A program made the translations under genes and the position numbers. Below, piece by piece: positions 1 through 6,244 of a stretch of 7,133 bases of DNA (position 1 is the stretch's first letter; the number at the start of each line of letters is the position of its first letter). The stretch comes from an uncultured Porphyromonadaceae bacterium (GTDB taxonomy: Bacteria > Bacteroidota > Bacteroidia > Bacteroidales > Muribaculaceae). Location of the stretch: contig CABRZA010000128.1 in NCBI GenBank assembly GCA_902475285.1, forward strand, positions 1 through 7,133. Direction: 5' to 3'. The notes beneath the pieces were generated by a model. The model saw only the letters and a program-made list of their open reading frames with translations. It had not been told where the DNA came from and ran no database searches.

Positions 1-115
1 CGCGGCTTTTTTGCACGACCTTTGGTAGTGCCTTTAAAGTGCACAGTATTGCGACCGGTGTGCAGAACTCTTTTTATAAAATGTACAGCCTGAGCGGGCA
101 CGATATATTGCGCCA
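1..115. other. Gene-free stretch downstream of the antiporter gene
   Basis: No coding frame is supported here. It follows the TAG stop of the antiporter gene. I see no GC-rich stem followed by a T-run on the minus strand, so the operon's terminator is either outside the window or not intrinsic. Short inverted repeats at 13-16/28-31 (GCAC/GTGC) and 28-31/41-44 share one arm and surround the 8-bp palindrome CTTTAAAG at 32-39. The T-run at 7-12 lies on the wrong side of the first hairpin to make a terminator in either direction. Confidence 0.5.
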
Positions 116-1429
116 CTACTTGTTGCCAATTGATGCGGAGGTGCGGAAGAGGATTGTGAGGGAGACCATTAGGGCGAGTGCCCATGGATAGTAGAGATAG
201 GGGAATGGAGCTGCGGGCGATATGCCGGCGAGTGATGTTGCGAGGAGTGTCTGGGCACCGTAGGGAATGAGGCACTGCACGATGCAGGAGACAGTGTCGA
301 GAAGCGAGGCCGTGCGGCGCGGGCTGATGCCGTAGCGGCGCGATATGTCGCGCGATATACCGCCTACGGTAATGATAGCGACGGTGTTGTTGGCGGTGCA
401 CAGATTGACGATTGCCACGAGGAAGGCGATTACGGCCTGTCCGCCACGCGCGTCCGAGACACGCGAGGTGAGGCTTTGGAGGATGAACTGTATGCCGCCG
501 GCGGCCTTGATTGCTCCGAGCATACCGGCGGCCAGGAGTGTGATGATTATGAGGTCGCCCATAGAGTCGATACCGCTGCCGGCAGAACCTGCCAAATCGA
601 TGAGAGTGAAGCCGTTGACAACACCAAGGATTACAGCGGCAATAATGCCGAGACCGAGGACTATTGTAACGTTGATGCGTGCTATTGCCGTACCGAGAAC
701 GACGATGTAGGGTATGATGAGCGTCCACGAGCTGTCGGCAGGCAGTGCGGCGGGATGTGTATCGAGGCCGGTGCCTATATAGAAGAGGAGCGTTATGAGG
801 GCCGCCGGGAGGGCTATCCAGAGGTTTGCCTTGAACTTGTCGGCCATATCGCACTCCTGCGAGCGCGTGGCGGCGATTGTGGTGTCGGAGATGAAGGATA
901 GGTTGTCGCCGAAGAAAGCACCGCCGAGGACGACGGCGACGTAGAACGGCACCGACTCGGCCGAAGCTGATGCCATCTCCGTAGCAAGGGGCGTGAGAGC
1001 CACGACCGTACAGACAGAGGTGCCTATCGACAGGGATATGAAGCAGGCGGCGAAGAAAAGCATGGGCACGACCATGGCCGGAGGAAAGACGCGGAGCGCC
1101 ATTGCCACGGTGGCCTCGACGGCGCCTATTTCCTTTGCCACGGCAGCGAAAGCGCCGGCGAGGACGAAGACCCATATCATGTAGAGGATGTTGGTGTGGC
1201 CGGCGGCTCGCGAGAACACCTCGATGCGCTCGAGCAGGGTGCGCCCGCGGAGAGTGACGAGAGCCCATGCCGAAGCAAGGACTATGGCGACGGCGATGGG
1301 CATGCGGTAGAAGTCGCCAATCACCACCGACACAGCCACATAGAGCAGCAGGAAGAGAATGAAGGGCGAGATGGCGAGCCAGCCCCGGGCGGCAGTTATG
1401 GGTGCGTTGTTCTGCGAGTCGGTATCCAT
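116..1429 (-). CDS. Na+/H+ antiporter, NhaC family (437 aa)
   Basis: Inner-membrane secondary transporter expected to exchange Na+ (or another cation or organic ion) for protons, supporting pH and sodium homeostasis. The protein is hydrophobic almost throughout, with about ten or more membrane segments. The strongest family signature is residues 169-210, which include GDNLSFISDTTIAATRSQ, the polar ion-path segment typical of NhaC-like antiporters. A second conserved polar segment is at 344-392 (CTANNTVAIITVGGISRDIS, then a region ending in IPYGAQ). The open frame continues upstream to 1762, but those 111 residues are Arg/His/Pro-rich and lie antisense-like inside the ABC transporter gene. The ATG at 1427-1429, starting MDTDSQNN, gives a normal family length and sits 8 bases after the upstream stop. 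There is no Shine-Dalgarno sequence, as is usual in Bacteroidota. It is the last gene of the four-gene operon. The family is firm; the transported ion is not, because NhaC relatives include malate/lactate and other exchangers. Confidence 0.93.
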   Translation of the reverse strand: MDTDSQNNAPITAARGWLAISPFILFLLLYVAVSVVIGDFYRMPIAVAIVLASAWALVTLRGRTLLERIEVFSRAAGHTNILYMIWVFVLAGAFAAVAKEIGAVEATVAMALRVFPPAMVVPMLFFAACFISLSIGTSVCTVVALTPLATEMASASAESVPFYVAVVLGGAFFGDNLSFISDTTIAATRSQECDMADKFKANLWIALPAALITLLFYIGTGLDTHPAALPADSSWTLIIPYIVVLGTAIARINVTIVLGLGIIAAVILGVVNGFTLIDLAGSAGSGIDSMGDLIIITLLAAGMLGAIKAAGGIQFILQSLTSRVSDARGGQAVIAFLVAIVNLCTANNTVAIITVGGISRDISRRYGISPRRTASLLDTVSCIVQCLIPYGAQTLLATSLAGISPAAPFPYLYYPWALALMVSLTILFRTSASIGNK

Positions 1430-1437
1430 AAACGCTG

Positions 1438-3285
1438 TTACTGACCGAGTTTCTGCATCTCGACAAGACGTCGGTAATAGCCCTTGGCACCCGGAGCGAG
1501 GAGTTCGTCGTGGGTGCCGCGCTCGACGATGCGCCCCTCGTGCATGACGCATATGAGGTGTGCGCGCTGTATTGTGCTGAGGCGGTGGGCTATGACGAGG
1601 GTTGTGCGGTCGGCCATGAGGCGGTCGAGGGCTTCCTGAACGAGCTTCTCGCTCTCGCTGTCGAGGGCGGATGTGGCTTCGTCGAGGATGAGTATGGCGG
1701 GGTTCTTCAACACGGCGCGCGCAATGGATATGCGCTGGCGCTGACCGCCCGACAGACGGCATCCGCGGTCGCCGACAACGGTGTCGTAGCCATTCTCGGT
1801 GGCCATGATGAAGTCGTCGGCGTTGGCAATGCGTGCGGCGCGGCGGACATCGTCGATCGTGGCGCCTTCGACGCCGAAGGCTATGTTGTTGAATATGGTG
1901 TCGTTGAAGAGAATGGCTTCCTGATTTACGTTGCCCATGAGCGAGCGGAGGTCGGCCACGCGCAGCTGCCGCGCGTCGGTACCGCCGATAGTCACGCGTC
2001 CCTTACGTGGGTCGTAAAATCGCGGGATGAGGTCGGCGAGGGTCGACTTTCCCGAACCCGACTGGCCGACGAGAGCCACGGTGGTGCCGGCAGGGATGTC
2101 GAGATTGATGTCTTTGAGCACATCGGTGTTGCCGTCGTAGCTGAAATCGACGTCTTCGAGTGTGATGCTCACACCGCGCTTGGAGGGCGGCAACTCGCAT
2201 GGCGACGCGGGGTCGGCGATGGGGTTGACGGCGTTGAGAATCTTGTCGACGCGCTCCATCGATGCCAAGCCCTTCTGCACCGAATACATAGCCTTGGAGA
2301 AGTCCTTGGCCGGGGGGATGACATTATAGAATATCACCATGTAGTAGATGAACTCGGCGGCGTTCATCGAGGCGTGGCCCGAGAGAATGAGGCTGCCTCC
2401 GAACCACAGGATTATGGCCACGGCGATGGTGCCGAGGAACTCGCTCATGGGGTGAGCGAGGGCCTGGCGACGCGCCACGGTGTTGGAGAGGCGGTAGAAT
2501 TCCTGGTTCTCCTCATGGAAGCGGCGGCGCACCTTCTCCTCGGCGTTGAAGGCCTTGATGATGCGCAGACCGCCGAGAGTCTCCTCGATGTTGGCCATGA
2601 GTATGCCCCACTGCGTCTGCCCTTCGAGCGACTTACGTTTGAGGCGCTTGCCCACGCGACCCATGACGATGCCGACGAAGGGCAGCAGAAGGAACACGAA
2701 GACGGTAAGCTGCCACGACACTGCAATCATCATGCCCAGGCAGGCGACAATCATGACGGGGTTCTTGAACAGCATATCGAGCGACGACATGATTGAGTTC
2801 TCGATTTCGGCCACGTCGCCGCTCATACGGGCCATGACGTCGCCCTTTCGCTCGACGGTGAAAAAGCCGATGGGAAGGGCGGTGATTTTGTCGTAGACGA
2901 AATTGCGTATGTCGCGCACCACGCCCGAGCGGAGGGGTATGATGAAGTATGAACTGAGGTATGTGGCACCGGTTTTGAGGCCGGTCATCACCACCAGGGC
3001 GCAAGCGAGTGCACCGAGGGTGCCGACGGCGCCCCACATTTCCACTCCCTCCTGCACATAATAGTAGAAATTGTTGACGGCCACCTCTTTGAGCGAGCCG
3101 GAACCCATGGGCATGTAGGCGTAGACAGTGGTATTGATTTTGAAGAGCATCTCCAAAATAGGAATCACCAGAGCGAAGCTGAAAAGCGTGAGCAGAGCGG
3201 CAAGAATATTGAAGAAAATATTCAGTGCCAGATATTTACCATAAGGCGGCACAAAGCGCCGCAGCATTGCTATAAAGTCTTTCAT
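1438..3285 (-). CDS. ABC exporter half-transporter, MsbA-like, fused membrane and ATPase domains (615 aa)
   Basis: Type IV ABC exporter half-molecule, expected to dimerise in the inner membrane and use ATP to move a lipid, drug or other hydrophobic substrate outward. The membrane domain spans about residues 15-335, with hydrophobic segments near 18-46, 84-118, 170-210 and 283-330 and a long extracytoplasmic loop around 48-80. The ATPase domain follows from about 372: A-loop Tyr383, Walker A GQSGSGKST (407-415), Q-loop Gln455, signature LSGGQ (511-515), Walker B ILILDE (531-536, catalytic Glu536), D-loop SALD, and H-loop His567. Every catalytic element is present, so each nucleotide site should be active in a homodimer. 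The length is normal for MsbA and LmrA relatives. Its ATG overlaps the upstream methyltransferase stop by 4 bases (ATGA, 3282-3285), and its TAA is 8 bases before the antiporter start. MsbA-type lipid flipping is possible, but several paralogues of this family are usual in Bacteroidota, so the substrate is left open. Confidence 0.95.
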   Translation of the reverse strand: MKDFIAMLRRFVPPYGKYLALNIFFNILAALLTLFSFALVIPILEMLFKINTTVYAYMPMGSGSLKEVAVNNFYYYVQEGVEMWGAVGTLGALACALVVMTGLKTGATYLSSYFIIPLRSGVVRDIRNFVYDKITALPIGFFTVERKGDVMARMSGDVAEIENSIMSSLDMLFKNPVMIVACLGMMIAVSWQLTVFVFLLLPFVGIVMGRVGKRLKRKSLEGQTQWGILMANIEETLGGLRIIKAFNAEEKVRRRFHEENQEFYRLSNTVARRQALAHPMSEFLGTIAVAIILWFGGSLILSGHASMNAAEFIYYMVIFYNVIPPAKDFSKAMYSVQKGLASMERVDKILNAVNPIADPASPCELPPSKRGVSITLEDVDFSYDGNTDVLKDINLDIPAGTTVALVGQSGSGKSTLADLIPRFYDPRKGRVTIGGTDARQLRVADLRSLMGNVNQEAILFNDTIFNNIAFGVEGATIDDVRRAARIANADDFIMATENGYDTVVGDRGCRLSGGQRQRISIARAVLKNPAILILDEATSALDSESEKLVQEALDRLMADRTTLVIAHRLSTIQRAHLICVMHEGRIVERGTHDELLAPGAKGYYRRLVEMQKLGQ

Positions 3286-4733
3286 CGGTTGGAATCAATT
3301 AGGGAAACAGCGCCGCGCGCGCTGTCGATGCGGAGGCGCCAGGCGTCGGGATAGAGGTTGTTGGCCCTCCGGCCGATATTTTTTATGAAGCCCATGGGCA
3401 CGTTGCGGCATGCAGCCAGCGCGAATCCGCGCGGAAGGGCGTCGGGTATGTCGGTGAGGCTGTCGCCATGGAGGTAGGCCAGCGCGGCGTCGGGGGAGAG
3501 GTCGACGGTGGGAAAAGCATCAGGGCGTATTGCCGTGGAGAGCGCGAGTTCGGGCGCAGGCACCATGTCGCGGCCTTTGAGGGTGAAGAGGGGAAGGCCG
3601 CATCGAAGCGTGTGAGCAGCGCGGACTACGCGACCGAAGAGGGCGGCATGAGCCTCGGGGATAGCCGAGAAGGTATCGTCCTTGTTCTCAATGATATAAT
3701 CATCGGGGTGGGCAATGACACTGCGGGCGAATGCAAGAGCCGACGCGTCGGGCTTTGGAGCTTTGGCCTTGTCGGATTTGCGGGTCTTTTGTTTGGACGC
3801 TTCGCCCTCGGGAGGCGCGGGCTCCCATTTTCCGGCCTTAGCCACCATGGCTACGAAAAGACCTTCGCCTTCGACGCAACCGGGGAAGAAATGGCGGCCC
3901 GGGTAGCGGCCGTCGTAGGTGGGCGCTGTGCCGGGCAGCTTGCCTACGGGCAGCTCAATAGGCTGAGCACCAAGTTCTTCGACGAGGCAGGCGAGATTGG
4001 CTTCGTTCTCTACGGCGTTGAAGGTACATGTGCTGAAAATGAGGACACCGCCGGGGCGCAGCGCCTGCCACACGTTGGTGAGAATCACGCGCTGCAAGGC
4101 GGCGCACTGCCTCACGAGACCCTCGTTCCACTGCGCTATGGCCTCGGGTTCCTTGCGCATCATGCCTTCGCCCGAGCATGGGGCGTCGACGATTGCGAGG
4201 TCGAACTCTTCGCCCATGTCGGCGAAGGCCTTGGTGTCGGACGATGTCACGGCCACGGCCGGATAGCCGTATTTGGCTATATTTTCGGCGAGTATGCGTG
4301 CGCGGCGGCCATCGAACTCGTTGCACACCAGTGCCGTGCCGTCGGGGCAGGCCTCGAGGGCGGCAATGCTTTTGCCTCCTGGAGCGGCGCAGGCGTCGAG
4401 GATGCGAATCGGGCGGTTGCCAAAATAGCCGGCCACTATATCCTTGACAATTAACGTAAAGGCCATCGACGATGCATCCTGCACATAGTACAGACCCTGG
4501 TGCCATGCAGGGTCGATGGCGAAGACGGGGCGCTCGTCGAGATATCGCGCCTCGGGCAGCCACGGCACCTGCCGGCCGAGTGTGTCGGGGAAAACGATGC
4601 CTTTGCGGGCGTTGGGACGCACGGCTGTGAGCGGCTCACCGCCGGCAAGCGCATCGAGGAGAGGGTCGACAGCCGAAAAGCCATAGCCACGCAGCATGGC
4701 CACGAAGGCGTCGGGAAGGGTGCGAGGGGTCAT
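3282..4733 (-). CDS. RsmF-like rRNA/tRNA cytosine-C5 methyltransferase (483 aa)
   Basis: S-adenosylmethionine-dependent enzyme of the NOL1/NOP2/Sun (RsmB/RsmF) family, forming 5-methylcytosine in RNA, most probably 16S rRNA. The SAM-binding motif is DACAAPGGKS (113-122). Motif IV, DAPCSGEGMMRKEP (183-196), carries Cys186. Motif VI, FSTCTFNAVENE (233-244), carries the predicted nucleophile Cys236. Both cysteines needed for the two-cysteine mechanism are present. A lysine- and proline-rich linker (about 303-330) joins the catalytic core to C-terminal RsmF-type domains ending in GFIKNIGRRANNLYPDAWR (448-466), a conserved tail of the RsmF group with a PUA-like fold. Overall length is close to E. 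coli RsmF (about 480 residues). The start overlaps the nuclease stop as ATGA (4730-4733), and its own stop overlaps the ABC gene start in the same way. Family and chemistry are secure. The exact target cytosine (C1407 in E. coli) is inference. Confidence 0.93.
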   Translation of the reverse strand: MTPRTLPDAFVAMLRGYGFSAVDPLLDALAGGEPLTAVRPNARKGIVFPDTLGRQVPWLPEARYLDERPVFAIDPAWHQGLYYVQDASSMAFTLIVKDIVAGYFGNRPIRILDACAAPGGKSIAALEACPDGTALVCNEFDGRRARILAENIAKYGYPAVAVTSSDTKAFADMGEEFDLAIVDAPCSGEGMMRKEPEAIAQWNEGLVRQCAALQRVILTNVWQALRPGGVLIFSTCTFNAVENEANLACLVEELGAQPIELPVGKLPGTAPTYDGRYPGRHFFPGCVEGEGLFVAMVAKAGKWEPAPPEGEASKQKTRKSDKAKAPKPDASALAFARSVIAHPDDYIIENKDDTFSAIPEAHAALFGRVVRAAHTLRCGLPLFTLKGRDMVPAPELALSTAIRPDAFPTVDLSPDAALAYLHGDSLTDIPDALPRGFALAACRNVPMGFIKNIGRRANNLYPDAWRLRIDSARGAVSLIDSNR

Positions 4734-5470
4734 AATCGGCGTTCGAACAATGCTTTGACTTCTTCTTCGAGATAGGGTACGTCCACCACATGGTAGCGCC
4801 GCATGTCGGGGTGGAAGACGCCCAGATGAGCCTCCCGCGCCACGATTCCGTATTTCGTTGCAAGGATATAGCGGTAGATGCTCAGCTGCAAGGCGTAGTG
4901 ATTGAAGGTGGTGTCGGCCACATGACTTATGGGCGCGAAGGCTCGCTTGCCATATTTATCGGGGATGGGCATGCCGTTTTCGCCGACCACCTTTGTGGAG
5001 CGCTTCCAGTCGTAGATTTCAAAACTTCCGTCGGGGTTGACAGCAAGGAAATCGAGGGTGCCGGCGAGAGAATGGTCCTCGTCGAAAATCACCCATTCGG
5101 TGCGATAGGGGGTGAGGGGATGATTGCGGTGAAAGTCGAGGAACATGCCGAAAGTCCTGTCGTTCAGGGTGTCGGCATCATGTTCATGTCCCAGATAATG
5201 TGCCTCGATACGTGCGTGCATGAGTGTGCCGAGGTCGCGCGAGGCTTTTCCCTTGGCCTCCCATTCGGCCTTGATTTGCTCGGCGGAGTGCATGGGGGTT
5301 GCCTTGCGGGCAGCCCAATAGTCGGCGTCGAACTGCTCGAAACACTGCTCGACCAACTGCGTTACGGATGTGCACGACAGATTGCCGTCGACCAGATAGC
5401 GGTGACCGATTGGAAGAAATTTGATGCGCCCGTCGCGCGGATGGCTGTTTAGCTCGTTGTACTGGTTCAT
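4730..5470 (-). CDS. PD-(D/E)XK superfamily nuclease, RecB/Cas4/MGME1-like, uncharacterised (246 aa)
   Basis: Predicted metal-dependent DNA nuclease made of a single catalytic domain. Visible motifs, in order: GTLMHARIE (81-89) with His85 and Glu89; an acidic position Glu125; GTLDFL (137-142) with Asp140; EIYDWKRS (151-158) with Asp154 and Lys156, the D-x-K core; and QLSIY (195-199), the Q-x3-Y motif shared by RecB, AddB, Cas4 and mitochondrial MGME1 nucleases. All predicted metal ligands and the lysine are intact. The N-terminal part (HRYLVDGNLSCTSVTQLVEQ, 23-42) resembles the lead-in of phage and RecB-like exonucleases. No helicase domain or 4Fe-4S cysteine cluster is present, which argues against a true Cas4 or AddB. 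The frame runs up to 5683, but that would cross the promoter, the terminator and the previous gene's end, and those residues are Arg-rich. The ATG at 5468-5470, just after a good promoter, is preferred. It is the first gene of the operon. The superfamily is well supported; the biological role is unknown. Confidence 0.87.
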   Translation of the reverse strand: MNQYNELNSHPRDGRIKFLPIGHRYLVDGNLSCTSVTQLVEQCFEQFDADYWAARKATPMHSAEQIKAEWEAKGKASRDLGTLMHARIEAHYLGHEHDADTLNDRTFGMFLDFHRNHPLTPYRTEWVIFDEDHSLAGTLDFLAVNPDGSFEIYDWKRSTKVVGENGMPIPDKYGKRAFAPISHVADTTFNHYALQLSIYRYILATKYGIVAREAHLGVFHPDMRRYHVVDVPYLEEEVKALFERRL

Positions 5471-5475
5471 TGCGT

Positions 5476-5523
5476 CGCAAATATCATGCAAAGATACGCA
5501 ATTTCGGGGAGGCGCGCAAATAT
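5476..5523. repeat. 9-bp direct repeat flanking the operon promoter
   Basis: CGCAAATAT occurs at 5476-5484 and again at 5515-5523, 39 bp apart. The outer copy contains the -33 TTTG element (minus strand) and the inner copy covers the predicted transcript start. It may be a regulator-binding pair, or simply a by-product of promoter-like AT-rich sequence in a GC-rich genome. Confidence 0.35.
5488..5520 (-). promoter_or_regulatory. Bacteroidota-type promoter of the nuclease operon
   Basis: Read on the minus strand, the -33 element TTTG (5517-5520) is followed after exactly 20 bases by TATCTTTGC (5488-5496), a full match to the known Bacteroidota consensus TTTG-N(19-21)-TAnnTTTG used by their primary sigma factor. 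The predicted transcript start is near 5484, which leaves only about 14 untranslated bases before the ATG at 5470. No Shine-Dalgarno sequence is present in that leader. This promoter both fixes the nuclease start and marks the beginning of the four-gene operon. Confidence 0.85.
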
Positions 5524-5524
5524 G

Positions 5525-5553
5525 AAAAATCCGCCGGGGCTGCCGGCGGATTT
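5525..5553 (-). terminator. Intrinsic terminator after the flavin reductase gene
   Basis: The two arms, 5527-5537 and 5543-5553, are perfect 11-bp reverse complements (AAATCCGCCGG and its partner) around a 5-base loop. Read on the minus strand, the stem runs into a five-T tract (5525-5529). It begins 21 bases after the TGA of the flavin reductase gene, the expected place for a rho-independent terminator. It ends the aquaporin/flavin reductase unit just before the next promoter. Confidence 0.92.
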
Positions 5554-5574
5554 CGGAATGGTATCGAGAGAGAA

Positions 5575-6222
5575 TCAATCGATTTCGTGGAAGTGGGAGC
5601 GATCGACGCCGCATAGGGGGCAGACGTAGTCGGCGGGCAGGTCCTCGCCGTCGGTCTCGACGATGTATAGGCATACGTCGCACTGGAAGCGGCGTTTCTT
5701 CTTGTCGGCCTGAGCGGCATTATCGTCGGCGCGGTAAGTTGGCGCGGTGCGGGGTTCCTTACCCTTGATTACGCTGTGGTAGTATGCGTAGGTCATTGGC
5801 TTGCCCTGGCCCTTGACGGTATCGATGAGGCGACCGATGACGAGCATATGCGTGCCGCAGTCGACAAACTTCTCGGCCTCGAGCACGAGGCGCCCCGCGA
5901 AGCGGCCTTTTACACACGGCGTACCGGCGACAACCTCGTAGCCGTAGTCGGCGTATTTGTCGGTGTCGCGGCTGCTGCGGAAGCCGAAAGTTCCGATGTA
6001 GGAAGGGTCGGTGTCTTCGGCAATTATCGATATCGAGAATCGACGGTTCTGCTCGACGGCAGAAAGTGTGAAGTTGGCCTTATTGAGTGATATGGCCACC
6101 CGAGGCTCGTCGGAAGTTATTTGAAAGCAAGTGTTTATGGTACATCCGACAGCGCGGCCGTCGACGAAGGCGCCGACAATATAGAGGCCGTAGGAGAGAT
6201 TGTAGAGAACCGTAGTATCCAT
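5575..6222 (-). CDS. Flavin reductase (flavoredoxin-like) fused to a C-terminal rubredoxin domain (215 aa)
   Basis: Soluble electron carrier or oxidoreductase. Residues 1-160 match the FMN-binding flavin reductase fold of flavoredoxin and high-molecular-weight rubredoxin (Hrb): a start like LSYGLYIVGA, then NTCFQITSDEPRVAISLNK (30-48), the segment IGTFGFRSSRDTDK (76-89), and the conserved tail MTYAYYHSVIKGK (143-155) leading into APTY. A lysine-rich linker follows, then a rubredoxin domain (about 178-215) with iron ligands Cys181, Cys184, Cys201 and Cys204. The two Cys pairs are 16 residues apart, shorter than the roughly 29 of classic rubredoxin, so the loop between them is reduced. In Moorella, Hrb passes electrons from NADH to a flavodiiron protein that reduces oxygen or NO; a similar protective role is inferred here. 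The ATG at 6220-6222 is 22 bp after the aquaporin stop, so the two are probably cotranscribed. A terminator follows. No flavodiiron partner is in the window. Confidence 0.92.
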   Translation of the reverse strand: MDTTVLYNLSYGLYIVGAFVDGRAVGCTINTCFQITSDEPRVAISLNKANFTLSAVEQNRRFSISIIAEDTDPSYIGTFGFRSSRDTDKYADYGYEVVAGTPCVKGRFAGRLVLEAEKFVDCGTHMLVIGRLIDTVKGQGKPMTYAYYHSVIKGKEPRTAPTYRADDNAAQADKKKRRFQCDVCLYIVETDGEDLPADYVCPLCGVDRSHFHEID

Positions 6223-6244
6223 AGTTAATCAGGTGGCTTTCTAC

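Noticed and set aside
13..31. Intrinsic terminator at the left edge
   Set aside because: The T-run precedes the hairpin on the plus strand and becomes an A-run after it on the minus strand, the wrong arrangement for either direction.
1430..1762. N-terminal extension of 111 residues on the antiporter
   Set aside because: It is Arg/His/Pro-rich, lies wholly inside the ABC transporter gene in another frame, and NhaC proteins normally begin near residue 112 (MDTDSQ).
1510..2796. 428-residue plus-strand open frame opposite the ABC transporter gene
   Set aside because: It is a mirror frame of a GC-rich gene with strong codon bias, has no domain I recognise, and the opposite strand encodes a complete ABC transporter.
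3468..4454. 328-residue plus-strand open frame opposite the methyltransferase gene
   Set aside because: Same reason: antisense to a gene with all catalytic motifs, no recognisable protein features.
4790..5452. 220-residue plus-strand open frame opposite the nuclease gene
   Set aside because: Antisense shadow of a gene with intact PD-(D/E)XK motifs.
4730..5470. Cas4 or CRISPR adaptation protein
   Set aside because: No iron-sulfur cysteine cluster, no Cas1/Cas2 neighbour and no repeat-spacer array in the window.
5471..5683. N-terminal extension of 71 residues on the nuclease
   Set aside because: It would cross the promoter, the terminator and the end of the flavin reductase gene; composition is Arg/Pro-rich and unlike a protein domain.
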